Origin: Dactylosporangium aurantiacum
GTDB taxonomy: Bacteria > Actinomycetota > Actinomycetes > Mycobacteriales > Micromonosporaceae
Reading direction: 5' to 3'
DNA: 64,000 bases
NCBI RefSeq assembly: GCF_000716715.1
Contig: NZ_JNYJ01000009.1
Location: 1-64,000 of the forward strand
The position numbers and the translations under genes were made by a program. Of this stretch, positions 43,267-51,894 are shown piece by piece (within the stretch, counting starts at the first letter, position 1; every line of letters begins with the position of its first letter). A model generated the notes under the pieces. It ran no database searches and was not told where the DNA came from. It was given only the letters and a program-made list of their open reading frames with translations.

Positions 43267-45673
43267 CGGCGGCCGCCGTGGCGCGCACGTGGGCCGGCAG
43301 CTGGTCCGCCGGCATGGGGCGGCCGAAGTGGTAGCCCTGCGCGTAGCGGTACCCGAGCCGACGCAGCACCTCCGCCTGCGCCTCCGTCTCGACGCCCTCG
43401 GCGACCGCCCGCAGCCGCAGCCCGTCGCTGATGCCGATGAGCGCCTCGGCGATGACCGAGTGCTCGCCCTGGTCGGTGATGTTGTCGATGAACGACTTGT
43501 CGACCTTCAGCACGTCGACGGGGCAGGTGCGCAGCAGGCCCAGCGAGGAGTGGCCGGTGCCGAAGTCGTCGAGGGCGACGTTCACGCCGAGCCGCTTGAG
43601 CTGGCGCAGCTCCTCCAGGCCCGACCCGCCGTCGAACACGGCCGTCTCGGTGACCTCCACGGTGAGGTGCCGCGGGTGCAGGCCGGCGGCGGCCAGGGTC
43701 GCCTGGACCTGCGCGGCGAAGCCGGACTCCCGCAGCTGCCGCGGCGAGACGTTGACAGAGACGTACCGCAGCGCGTCGGCGCCGAGCTCGTCGCGCCACC
43801 GGGCGGCCTGCCGGCACACCTCGGCCAGCACCCACTGCCCGACGGGGACGATGAGGCCGGTGCGCTCCGCGGCCGGGATGAACAGGTCCGGCCGGATCAT
43901 GCCGCGCTGCGGGTGCTGCCACCGTACGAGCGCCTCCACGGCGACCGTGCGCGCGTCCGACAGCCGCACGATCGGCTGGTAGTACACCCGCAGCTGCCCG
44001 GTGTCCAGGGCGACGCGCAGGTCGGCGGCGGTGCGGGCCTGCTCGGCGCTGTGCTGGTCCAGCGCCGGCTCGTAGGTGACGCGGCGGCCCTTGCCCTGCG
44101 CCTTCGCCTCGTACATCGCGACGTCGGCGCGGCGCAGCAGCTCCTCGCCGGTGACCTCCGGCGGGCCGCCAAGCGACGGCGGGCCACCAAGCGACGGCGG
44201 GCCACCAAGCGACGGCGGGCCACCAAGCGACGGCGGGCCGCCAAGCGACGGCGGGCCGCCCGGCGACAGGGCCAGGCCGATGCTCGCCTCGACGACGAGG
44301 GCGTGCCCGCCGGCGTCCAGCGGGCGGCGCAGCTCCGCGGTGACGCCGGCGAGGACCTGCCGGGCCCGGTGCTCGCCGGCGGCACGGAACACCAGCGCGT
44401 ACTCGTCGCCGCCGAGCCGGGCGGCCAGGCCGTCGGCGGGCCGCAGCTGCGACAGCCGGGTGGCGACCGCGCTCAGCAGCGCGTCGCCGACGGCGTGGCC
44501 GAGGTCGTCGTTGATGCCCTTGAAGTCGTCGATGTCGATGAGCGCGACCGCCACCGTGTCCTGCCCGGCGCGCAGCACGTCGTCGGTGTACTGGGTGAGC
44601 AGCCGCCGGTTCGCCAGGCCCGTCAGGGCGTCATGGGTGGCCTGCCACGCGAGGGTCTGCTGGTACTCCTCCAGCTCCCGCAGCCGGCTGTCGAGGGTGT
44701 CCAGCAGCACCGCGTTGTCGCGCAGCGCGGCGGCCTGCCGGCCGGCGACGAGCAGGACCAGCACCACCGTGCCGAGGGCGACCCCCAGCACGTCGTCGCC
44801 GCCGTCGGCCGCGTCGGCCAGCAGCAGCGTCCCGGTGGCGAGGACCGCCAGGTACGGCACGAACGGCCGGCGGGGCCGGCGCACCGCCACGGGCGGCTCG
44901 ACCCCGGCCGCGCGCCGCTGCCGGTCCGCGGCCAGGCACAGGATGAAGCAGGTGAGGGGCAGGACCACCGGGGTGCCGTTGAGGTGCGGCCGGTCCGTCA
45001 GCAGCGGGGTCAGCGCCCCGCCCGTCGCGCCGCCGCCCCCGGCGAGGGCCAGCAGGTACAGCCCCCGCCGGTCCAGCGGCCCGGTGCCGGTGAACGCCAC
45101 CTTGATGAAGGCGAACACGCACACCGACCCGGTCGCGACGATCGCCAGCACCGCCCACGTCCCGGTGGTGTTGCCGCCGGACCAGCGCTCCCAGTGCCGG
45201 AACACGAAGTGCCAGGCGAACGTGATCACCGTGACCAGCACGGTCGCGGTGTCCAGGCCGAAGCGCAGCCACTCGCCGCGGCTGCGCTGGGCGCCGGGGA
45301 TGCGCAGCAGCCCCCACAGCATCACCAGCAGCCCCGCCAGGTACACCGCCGCGGTGAGCCCGCTGACGTGCTGCGGCGCGACCCGGCCCAGGACCATGTC
45401 GACGCCGTTGCTGGCGCCGCCCAGGCCGATGAAGACCATGCCGAGCCCGATGTGCCGCCAGAACCGCCGGGCGGCCGGCGCCAGTGCCGCGGCGGTGCTG
45501 GTCGCCCAGCACGCGTACACCGCGAACCCCACCGCGGCCGGCACCGCGACCCAGCTCACCAGCGGCGGCGTCGGCCGGGCCAACCCCACCGCGAACCACG
45601 CCTCGGCCATGACGAGCACCACACCCGCGGCCAGCACCACACCCGTCGGACGCCAGCCAGCAACCCTGCTCAC
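43259..45673 (-). CDS. membrane-bound GGDEF-EAL protein (c-di-GMP turnover)
   Basis: 804 residues from GTG 45673 (TTG 45712 is an alternative). About nine membrane helices occupy residues 1-300. A GGDEF domain follows (T-H-D-A-L-T-G-L-A-N-R, active site R-L-G-G-D-E-Y, a conservative variant of G-G-D-E-F), then an EAL domain (V-E-A-L-V-R-W, then D-D-F-G-T-G-H-S-S). EAL catalytic residues (E-A-L, N-V-S, E-x-T-E, D-D-F-G, E-G-V-E) are present, so phosphodiesterase activity is likely. A G-G-P-P-S-L repeat is inserted in the late GGDEF fold. It ends overlapping the convergent neighbour by eight bases. Confidence 0.94.
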   Translation of the reverse strand: MSRVAGWRPTGVVLAAGVVLVMAEAWFAVGLARPTPPLVSWVAVPAAVGFAVYACWATSTAAALAPAARRFWRHIGLGMVFIGLGGASNGVDMVLGRVAPQHVSGLTAAVYLAGLLVMLWGLLRIPGAQRSRGEWLRFGLDTATVLVTVITFAWHFVFRHWERWSGGNTTGTWAVLAIVATGSVCVFAFIKVAFTGTGPLDRRGLYLLALAGGGGATGGALTPLLTDRPHLNGTPVVLPLTCFILCLAADRQRRAAGVEPPVAVRRPRRPFVPYLAVLATGTLLLADAADGGDDVLGVALGTVVLVLLVAGRQAAALRDNAVLLDTLDSRLRELEEYQQTLAWQATHDALTGLANRRLLTQYTDDVLRAGQDTVAVALIDIDDFKGINDDLGHAVGDALLSAVATRLSQLRPADGLAARLGGDEYALVFRAAGEHRARQVLAGVTAELRRPLDAGGHALVVEASIGLALSPGGPPSLGGPPSLGGPPSLGGPPSLGGPPSLGGPPEVTGEELLRRADVAMYEAKAQGKGRRVTYEPALDQHSAEQARTAADLRVALDTGQLRVYYQPIVRLSDARTVAVEALVRWQHPQRGMIRPDLFIPAAERTGLIVPVGQWVLAEVCRQAARWRDELGADALRYVSVNVSPRQLRESGFAAQVQATLAAAGLHPRHLTVEVTETAVFDGGSGLEELRQLKRLGVNVALDDFGTGHSSLGLLRTCPVDVLKVDKSFIDNITDQGEHSVIAEALIGISDGLRLRAVAEGVETEAQAEVLRRLGYRYAQGYHFGRPMPADQLPAHVRATAAAVS
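44160..44267. repeat. 18-bp tandem repeat inside the GGDEF domain
   Basis: Unit GGCGGGCCACCAAGCGAC, five copies from 44160 plus one diverged copy. On the - strand it encodes G-G-P-P-S-L, placed between the I-G-L-A-L-S strand and the E-E-L-L-R-R-A-D-V-A-M-Y helix of the GGDEF domain. Confidence 0.95.
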
Positions 45674-45787
45674 ACTCGCGGCATCGGCACGCCGACCCCG
45701 ATCATGAACCAAATCTCAGCCGGCACTCAGCCGATCCACAGATCCGTGACGCACAGTTGATGCACCGCACCGTTTTGGAGGCACCAC

Positions 45788-46066
45788 ATGGGTCTTGTTC
45801 TCGGCATCGTGAGTCTGGTGCTGCTGCTGTTGCAGGTGCTGCTGATCGCGCGGGCCGTGCTGGACTGGTCGGTCGTGCTCGCCGGCCCGTCGGTGCAGGG
45901 CTCGGTGCGGTCCCGGGTGACCGCGGCCGTGTTCGCCGTCACCGAGCCGATCCTCGCGCCGGTCCGCCGCGCCCTGCCCCCGCTGCGCCTCGGCGGCGTC
46001 GGCATCGACCTCGCGTTCATCGTCGTCTTCCTCGCCATCATCCTGCTGCGCGCGGTCATCGGCTGA
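45788..46066 (+). CDS. YggT family membrane protein
   Basis: 92 residues from ATG 45788 with SD GGAGG. Two hydrophobic regions flank the conserved loop: R-A-V-L-D-W-S, then F-A-V-T-E-P-I-L-A-P-V-R-R-A-L-P and G-G-V-G-I-D-L-A-F-I-V-V-F. Members are usually linked to cell division or osmotic/cation functions; here the gene stands alone. Its probable terminator (47052-47082) is now separated from it by an inserted IS element. Confidence 0.9.
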   Translation: MGLVLGIVSLVLLLLQVLLIARAVLDWSVVLAGPSVQGSVRSRVTAAVFAVTEPILAPVRRALPPLRLGGVGIDLAFIVVFLAIILLRAVIG

Positions 46067-46111
46067 CCGCCGTCACCCGCCCCGGGTGACGACACATCGA
46101 CCGGACCGCTA

Positions 46112-47048
46112 GGCAGTGTCTTCAAAGGATCACGGGTCGGGCATGATCTGAACCGTGATTCGCCGGTATGAGCTCACGGATGCCGGGTGGGAGTCGCTGT
46201 CGCGGTATCTGCCGGCGGTGGTGACGGGTGGTCGGCCGCGGCGGGATGACCGGCGGGTGCTCAACGGCATCGTGTGGAAGGTGCGGTCCGGTGCGCCGTG
46301 GCGTGATGTGCCGGATCGGTACGGGTCCTGGCAGTCGGTGTACACCCGGTTCCGGCGGTGGGCTCTGGATGGCACCTTCACGCGGATGTTGGCGGGGATG
46401 CACGCTGACGCTGACGCGGCTGGGGACATCGACTGGCTGGTGATGGTGGACTCGACGATCATGCGGGCGCGTCAGCATGCCGCTGGTGGCGGTAAAGGGG
46501 GCGATTCGAACCCGGCGAATCGGGCACCGGTTCGGCACCGGCTCACGCCGTCGGACGATCTCGAGGTGGACTGACCACAAAGATCCACCTGGTCTGCGAC
46601 GGCGCCGGCCGCACGCTCGGGTTCGTCCTCACCGGCGGCACGTCAATGACTGCACCCGCTTCACCACGTGCTCGACACGATCCGGGTCGCTCCGGGTCGC
46701 TCGGCGCGGGCCCGGCCGGGTCCGGGTCCGCCCGGAGCACGTCATCGCGGACAAGGGCTACCGCACCAAGGCCATCCGCGACCTGCTGCGACGTCGCGGC
46801 ATCGGCCATACGATCCCAGAACGTGCTGACCCGCAGGCGAACCGGCGCCGCCGCGGCAGCCATGGCGGGCGGCCGCCAGCGTTCGATCCCGGCACCTACC
46901 GGCACCGCAATGTCGTGGAACGCTGCTCCAACCGGCTCAAGCAATGCCGATCCGTGGCCACCCGCTACGACAAGACCGCAACCTCGTTCCAAGCCACCGT
47001 CACCATCGCCGCGCTCCTGCAATGGCTATGACCCTTGAAGACACTGCC
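46112..47048 (+). mobile_element. IS5-type insertion sequence with decayed transposase
   Basis: 937 bases. Left end GGCAGTGTCTTCAA and right end TTGAAGACACTGCC are inverted repeats; TA (46110-46111 and 47049-47050) flanks both ends as a target duplication. Inside is a DDE transposase in several frames. It sits in the gap after yggT. Confidence 0.88.
46155..47031 (+). pseudogene. IS5-type transposase, multiply frameshifted
   Basis: GTG 46155 opens the first part (W-E-S-L-S-R-Y-L-P, then W-R-D-V-P-D-R-Y-G-S-W, then V-D-S-T-I-M-R-A-R-Q-H-A-A-G), ending at 46574 if no shift occurs. A G-run at 46496-46500 (GTAAAGGGGGC) offers a -1 shift into G-L-T-T-K-I-H-L-V-C-D. After that a lost base near 46640 and a 10-bp duplication (CCGGGTCGCT near 46682-46701) break the frame again. 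The last part (H-V-I-A-D-K-G-Y, then R-N-V-V-E-R-C) ends at 47031. The gene is probably dead. Confidence 0.82.
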
Positions 47049-47051
47049 TAT

Positions 47052-47082
47052 ACCCGGCCGCCTCACGGCGGCCGGGTCTTTT
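47052..47082 (+). terminator. Rho-independent terminator, originally yggT's
   Basis: ACCCGGCCGCC (47052-47062) pairs with GGCGGCCGGGT (47067-47077) over TCAC, followed by CTTTT. It lies just after the right end of the IS, i.e. it followed yggT directly before the insertion. Confidence 0.85.
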
Positions 47083-47109
47083 CGTGTGCGGATCGACGGT
47101 CATAGCAAA

Positions 47110-47124
47110 TGTCAAGTATTGACA
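47110..47124. promoter_or_regulatory. inverted repeat over a -35 box upstream of the GH92 gene
   Basis: TGTCAA-GTA-TTGACA is a six-base inverted repeat. Its right arm is a consensus -35 box; CAGTCT at 47142 would be the -10 at 17 bases. It is a plausible operator-promoter. A 5' region of about 220 bases then precedes the start at 47370, in which no other gene is seen. Confidence 0.45.
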
Positions 47125-47369
47125 GAACTCGTGGCGGCGGCCAGTCTTCCCTGCAAGGAAGCCTCGCAACCTTCCCCCAGATGCGATGAGCACGATCCGG
47201 CACGACGCGCCGGCGGCGGCTCCGGCGAGCGGCGCGCCGGGGTCCGGTGCCGGTGATCCCGCACGTCCCCCAACGGCAATCCCACGACACCGGCCGTACG
47301 TCACGGCGCACCCCAGCGGTGCCGCCGGCGGGCGCGGCCCGCCGAGTGGCACCCCTGATCGGAGCGTTT

Positions 47370-50300
47370 GTGAGAAGACTGCGGTTCAGCACGCTGCTGG
47401 TGGCGGTCGCGGCAGCGGTCGCCGGGCTGTCCGCGCCGCCGGCCCACGCGGCCGTGCCGGCGGACCTGACCACGCTGGTCAACCCGATGATCGGCACCCA
47501 GAAGGAAGGCAACACGTTCCCGGGTGCGGCCCTGCCGTTCGGCATGGTGCAGGTCAGCCCCGACACCGGGCACGGCACCGGGTACAACTACGACCACGGC
47601 AAGGTGTGGGGCTTCTCCAACACCCACCTGTCCGGCGTCGGCTGCCCCGTGCAGGGCGAGGTGCCGCTGATGCCGACCGTCGGGGCGGTCAGCTCCGCCG
47701 ACCCCAACACCTACGGCCAGCCGCTCAACCACGCCCAGGAGCAGGCGACCGCGGGCTACTACCGGCTCGCCACGCCCAACGGGGTCACCACCGAGCTGAC
47801 CGCGACGCTGCGCAGCGGGTGGCAGCGGTACACCTTCCCGGCGAGCACCCAGGCCAACGTGCTGTTCAACACCGCCCAGGCGCGGGGCAGCGGCACCGGG
47901 GCGCAGTCCTCGTCGATCTCGATCGTCGGCAGCGACACCGTCGAAGGGTCGGTGACGACGGCCGGGTTCTGCGCCAACTCGCCGGCGCACACCGTGTACT
48001 TCTCGGCGCGGTTCAGCCGGCCGTTCGCGTCGTTCGGCACCTGGTCCGGCAGCACGTTCACCGGCGGCAGCCGCACCTCCGGCGGCAGCGGCGCCAAGGG
48101 CGGCTGGGTCCGGTTCGACACGTCGTCGGACCGGGTGGTCACCGCCAAGGTCGGCCTGTCCTACACCGGTATCGCCGGCGCCCAGGCCAACCTCGCCGCC
48201 GAGACCAGCGCCGCCGGGTTCGACTTCGACACGATCCGCACCGCCGCCCGCGACACCTGGAACGCCAAGCTGCACAAGGCCGAGGTCGACGGCGGCAGCA
48301 CCGACCGGCAGGTCGCGTTCTACACGTCGCTGTACCACTCGCTGCTGCACCCCAACCTCGCCGGCGACGTCAACGGCCAGTACCGCGGCTTCGACAACGT
48401 GGTGCGCACCGCGTCGGGGTACACGCCCTACCAGACGTTCTCGCTGTGGGACACCTACCGGGCGCAGAACCAGCTCGTCGCGCTGCTCGAGCCGCAGGTG
48501 GCCCGCGACTACGGCCTGTCGCTGCTGGCGGTGGACCGGGAGCTGGGCTGGCTGCCGAAGTGGTCCCTGGCCAACACCGAGACGAACACCATGACCGGCG
48601 ACCCCGTCACCCCGTTCCTCGTCGACCTCTGGGCGCGTGGGCTGCTCAACGGGTACGAGTCGCAGGTGTACACGGCGCTGCGCAGGAACGCCACGGCCGT
48701 GCCGACGAACGTCAACGGCCGCAACGGCAACCCGTACTACGCGGCGCTGGGCTACATCCCGACCGGCGTGACGTGCAACCCGGTGCTGCCGATGGACCAC
48801 GACTGCAAGTTCCCCAGCTCGGCGACGCTGGAGTACGCGGCCGCCGACTCGTCCCTGGCCATCATGGCCCGCGCGCTGGGCAACACCGCCGACGCGACCA
48901 TGTTCGAGGCCCGCGGCCAGAACTACCGCAACCTGTTCGACCCGTCGATCGGCTTCTTCCGCCCCCGCAACGCCAACGGCGCCTGGGGCAGCCCGTACTC
49001 GCCGACGGACGGCTCGCACACGTTCCACGAGGCCGGCGCCTACCAGTACCAGTGGCTCGTCCCGCAGGACCCTGACGGCCTCGTCTCGCTGCTCGGCGGC
49101 AAGGCCGCGACGAACAACCGCCTCGACCAGTTCTTCGCCTACGGCAACCTGCTCACCGACCCGTCCGGGACCGCGCACAACACGTGGGTCAACGGCGCCT
49201 ACGACTACTACAGCTTCACCACGTACAACCCGAACAACGAGCCGGACCTGCTCGCCCCGTACACGTACCTGTGGACCGGGCAGCCGTACAAGACCTCGAC
49301 GGTGCTGCGGGCGGCGTACACCCTGTTCACCAACGGCCCCAACGGCGTCACCGGCAACGACGACCTCGGCACCATGTCCGCCTGGTACGTGTTCTCCTCG
49401 CTCGGCCTGTACCCCCTGATGAACGGCGCCAACTTCTACGGTGTCAGCACCCCGCAGTTCCCGTCGGCGAAGGTCACCATCGGCACGTACGGCAGCCAGC
49501 AGGGCGGCGTGCTGAACATCACCGCGCCGTCGGTGAGCGACAGCAACCGCTACATCGCCACCGCGTCCCTCGGCGGCACCGCGTTCACCCGCACCTGGCT
49601 GTCGCAGGCCGACATCGCCCACGGCGGCAACCTCGCCTACACGGTCGCCGGCACGCCCGGCACGTGGGGCACCGGCGCCGGCGACACCCCGCCGTCCTCG
49701 AACCACACCACGCCGCCGGCCCCCTCGGTGAACCTGGCCCAGGGCAAGGCCGCCACCGGGTCCACCGCGTGCGCGGCCGACGAGTCACCCGCGAAGGCCG
49801 TCAACGGCAGCGTCACCGGCGGCAACACCGACAAGTTCTGCTCCACCACCGCCGGCGCGTCGCTGCAGGTCGACCTGGGCGCCACGCAGACGGTGAGCAA
49901 GGTCGTGGTCAAGCACGCCGGCGCCGGCGGCGAGCAGGCCGCCTTCAACACCAGGGCGTTCACCGTGCAGCTGTCCACCGACGGCAGCAGCTGGTCGACG
50001 CCGGTGACGGTGACCAACAACGCCGATCCCGTCACCGTCCACCAGTTCACCGCCACGCCGGCACGGTACGTGCGGCTCACCGTCACCACGCCGACGCAGA
50101 CGACCGACGGCGCGACGCGCATCTACGAGCTGGAGGCCTACGGCTCGGCCACCGCACCGGTGAACCTGGCGCTGAACCGCCCCGCCACCGGCAGCACCCC
50201 CTGCGCCGCCACCGAAGGCCCCGAGAAGGCCGTCAACGGCAGCACCTCCGGCGGCAACCCCGACAAGTTCTGCTCCGGCGTCGCCGGCGCGTGGCTGCAG

Positions 50301-50579
50301 GTCGACCTCGGCGCCACCAGGGCGATCAGCCGCTTCGAGCTGGCCCACGCCCAGGCCGGCGGCGAGCCCGCCGACTACAACACCAGGGCGTTCACCATCC
50401 AGGTCTCCGCCGACGGCAGCACCTGGAGCACGCCGGTCACGGTGACCGGCAACACCGCCGCGAACACCACCCACCCGGTCAGTGGGGTCTCCGGCCGGTA
50501 CGTGCGGCTGAACGTCACCACCCCGACGCAGACCGCGGACACCGCGACCCGCATCTACGAGCTGCGCGTCTTCGGCTGA
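47370..50579 (+). CDS. secreted GH92 alpha-mannosidase with two C-terminal F5/8-type (CBM32-like) domains
   Basis: 1069 residues from GTG 47370 (SD GGAG). Signal peptide V-R-R-L-R-F-S then a hydrophobic run ending A-H-A-A. GH92 features: L-V-N-P-M-I-G-T, N-T-F-P-G-A-A-L-P-F-G-M, H-L-S-G-V-G-C, S-L-W-D-T-Y-R, and late N-N-E-P-D and G-N-D-D-L-G-T-M-S-A-W-Y. Two discoidin-like domains of about 135 residues follow a T/P linker, each with N-L-A-x-x-K/R-P-A-T-G-S and L-Q-V-D-L-G-A-T. GH92 enzymes are Ca2+-dependent exo-alpha-mannosidases acting on glycans such as fungal or yeast mannans. Confidence 0.95.
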   Translation: MRRLRFSTLLVAVAAAVAGLSAPPAHAAVPADLTTLVNPMIGTQKEGNTFPGAALPFGMVQVSPDTGHGTGYNYDHGKVWGFSNTHLSGVGCPVQGEVPLMPTVGAVSSADPNTYGQPLNHAQEQATAGYYRLATPNGVTTELTATLRSGWQRYTFPASTQANVLFNTAQARGSGTGAQSSSISIVGSDTVEGSVTTAGFCANSPAHTVYFSARFSRPFASFGTWSGSTFTGGSRTSGGSGAKGGWVRFDTSSDRVVTAKVGLSYTGIAGAQANLAAETSAAGFDFDTIRTAARDTWNAKLHKAEVDGGSTDRQVAFYTSLYHSLLHPNLAGDVNGQYRGFDNVVRTASGYTPYQTFSLWDTYRAQNQLVALLEPQVARDYGLSLLAVDRELGWLPKWSLANTETNTMTGDPVTPFLVDLWARGLLNGYESQVYTALRRNATAVPTNVNGRNGNPYYAALGYIPTGVTCNPVLPMDHDCKFPSSATLEYAAADSSLAIMARALGNTADATMFEARGQNYRNLFDPSIGFFRPRNANGAWGSPYSPTDGSHTFHEAGAYQYQWLVPQDPDGLVSLLGGKAATNNRLDQFFAYGNLLTDPSGTAHNTWVNGAYDYYSFTTYNPNNEPDLLAPYTYLWTGQPYKTSTVLRAAYTLFTNGPNGVTGNDDLGTMSAWYVFSSLGLYPLMNGANFYGVSTPQFPSAKVTIGTYGSQQGGVLNITAPSVSDSNRYIATASLGGTAFTRTWLSQADIAHGGNLAYTVAGTPGTWGTGAGDTPPSSNHTTPPAPSVNLAQGKAATGSTACAADESPAKAVNGSVTGGNTDKFCSTTAGASLQVDLGATQTVSKVVVKHAGAGGEQAAFNTRAFTVQLSTDGSSWSTPVTVTNNADPVTVHQFTATPARYVRLTVTTPTQTTDGATRIYELEAYGSATAPVNLALNRPATGSTPCAATEGPEKAVNGSTSGGNPDKFCSGVAGAWLQVDLGATRAISRFELAHAQAGGEPADYNTRAFTIQVSADGSTWSTPVTVTGNTAANTTHPVSGVSGRYVRLNVTTPTQTADTATRIYELRVFG

Positions 50580-50603
50580 GCCCCTGGGGCGGGAACGCCT
50601 CGG

Positions 50604-50625
50604 CCCGGTCGTTCCGGCGACCGGG
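50604..50625 (+). terminator. hairpin after the GH92 gene
   Basis: CCCGGTCG (50604-50611) pairs with CGACCGGG (50618-50625) over TTCCGG. No T-run. The following 50626-50767 holds only short GC-rich repeats (GCGGTCCGG, GGCTGGCCGGCGGCGGGTCA). Confidence 0.55.
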
Positions 50626-50767
50626 TCGGGGCGCCACGCTTCCGGCCTGCGCGCGGTCCGGTGCGGCGGCGCGGTCCGGGGCGCGGTCCGGTGCGGCGGC
50701 GCGGTCCGGTGGGGCGGCTGGCCGGCGGCGGGTCAGGCGGCTGGCCGGCGGCGGGTCAGGCGGCGGG

Positions 50768-51721
50768 TCAGGCGGCTGGCCGGCGGCGGACGAGGGCGAC
50801 ACCGAAGGCGGCGAGGCCCGCGGACAGGGCGCCCAGGCCGAGCAGGACGAGCGTGCCGGTCGACCCGCGGTTGTCGTCCCGGGCGGCGTCCGCCATCGCC
50901 GGCCGGCTGGCGGCACCGCGTGGCAGGCCCATCCGGCCGCCCGCCTCACCGATCGCCTGGGCCCGCGGTGGCCCCGCCACCGGCTGCCTGGGCGTGTCGC
51001 GGGCCTTGTCGAGGCCGCGCCCGGCCTGCTGCGCCACCCGCACCGGGCCGGTCCGGCCGGTCTGCTGCGTGACGCCCGCCGGGTGCCGTGCGGCGGCGGG
51101 ATGCCGCGCCGCGGCGGGATGCCGCGCCGCGGCGGATTGCTGCGCGGCGGCGGATTGCTGCGCGGCGGCGGCGGGATCCTCGGCCGCGTCGAGCATGCCG
51201 TCGTTGACCTCACCGTCCACGGGCGCCGCGGTGACGGCCGGGCCGGCGGCGGTCGTGCCGGTGCCGGTGGGATCCGTCGCGGTGCCCGTGGAGGGCGTGG
51301 CGGTGCCGGTGGGCGCGGTGGTCTTCGGTGTCGCGGGGCGCTGGCGCGTGACCCGGTTGCGTTGGGTGGCCGCCGCGTTCGCCTTCGCCTTGGCCTTGGC
51401 CCTCGCCTTGGCTTTCGCCGCGGCCTTCGCCTTGATCTTCGCCTTCGCCCTGGCTTTCGCGGCGGCCCTGGCCTTCGCGGCGGGGTTGGCCTTGGGCTGG
51501 GCGGGGGTCCGGCCGGCCTTGCGGTCGTTGGTCCTGCCGTCGCCGGCGGGGGCGGGGATGTCGAACGTCCGCACCTTCGCGCCGCCGTCCGGGCCGGGCC
51601 GGGAGTGCTGGGCGGGGCTCGCGCACGCCGTCCCGCCGGCCGCGCCGGCGACGGCGATCCCCACGGCCAGCACGAGACCGGCCCTGACGACGTGGCGAGC
51701 GGATCTGGTGAGCACGGGCAT
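50768..51721 (-). CDS. exported Ala/Lys-rich protein with C-terminal membrane anchor
   Basis: 317 residues from ATG 51721. The N-terminal signal peptide runs V-V-R-A-G-L-V-L-A-V-G-I-A-V-A-G-A-A to A-C-A-S. Then comes an A/K/R-rich helical stretch (A-K-A-R-A-K-A-K-I-K-A-K), a Thr/Pro/Gly stretch and an A-A-A-R-H-P / A-A-A-Q-Q-S repeat. A final helix (T-L-V-L-L-G-L-G-A-L-S-A-G-L-A-A-F) is followed by R-R-R. The end looks like a sortase-type tail but has no LPxTG. It may bind cell wall or nucleic acid by charge; unassigned. Confidence 0.65.
   Translation of the reverse strand: MPVLTRSARHVVRAGLVLAVGIAVAGAAGGTACASPAQHSRPGPDGGAKVRTFDIPAPAGDGRTNDRKAGRTPAQPKANPAAKARAAAKARAKAKIKAKAAAKAKARAKAKAKANAAATQRNRVTRQRPATPKTTAPTGTATPSTGTATDPTGTGTTAAGPAVTAAPVDGEVNDGMLDAAEDPAAAAQQSAAAQQSAAARHPAAARHPAAARHPAGVTQQTGRTGPVRVAQQAGRGLDKARDTPRQPVAGPPRAQAIGEAGGRMGLPRGAASRPAMADAARDDNRGSTGTLVLLGLGALSAGLAAFGVALVRRRPAA
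51085..51171. repeat. 18-bp tandem repeat in the Ala/Lys-rich gene
   Basis: About five copies of GCGGCGGGATGCCGCGCC and the variant with GATTGCTGCGC, encoding A-A-A-R-H-P and A-A-A-Q-Q-S on the - strand. In frame throughout. Confidence 0.8.
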
Positions 51722-51894
51722 CAGGCCCCTCTGGTACGCATATTTCCGGACAAACACCTACTGAAGGTAATTTAGCCGCTACACCGCGTGCGGGGGTGAT
51801 ATTCGCTGCGGTTGCTGCGAGAGTGACCGAACCGGTGCGGCGCGTCGATGGTCGGCTGATCCGCCCGGCGCCGCGCCGGCGATACGCTGCCGCC

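Noticed and set aside
44160..44267. CRISPR-like array
   Set aside because: 18-bp contiguous copies with no spacers, inside a conserved protein domain.
50768..51721. Sortase-anchored LPxTG protein
   Set aside because: A hydrophobic helix and R-R-R tail are present, but there is no LPxTG-type motif before them.
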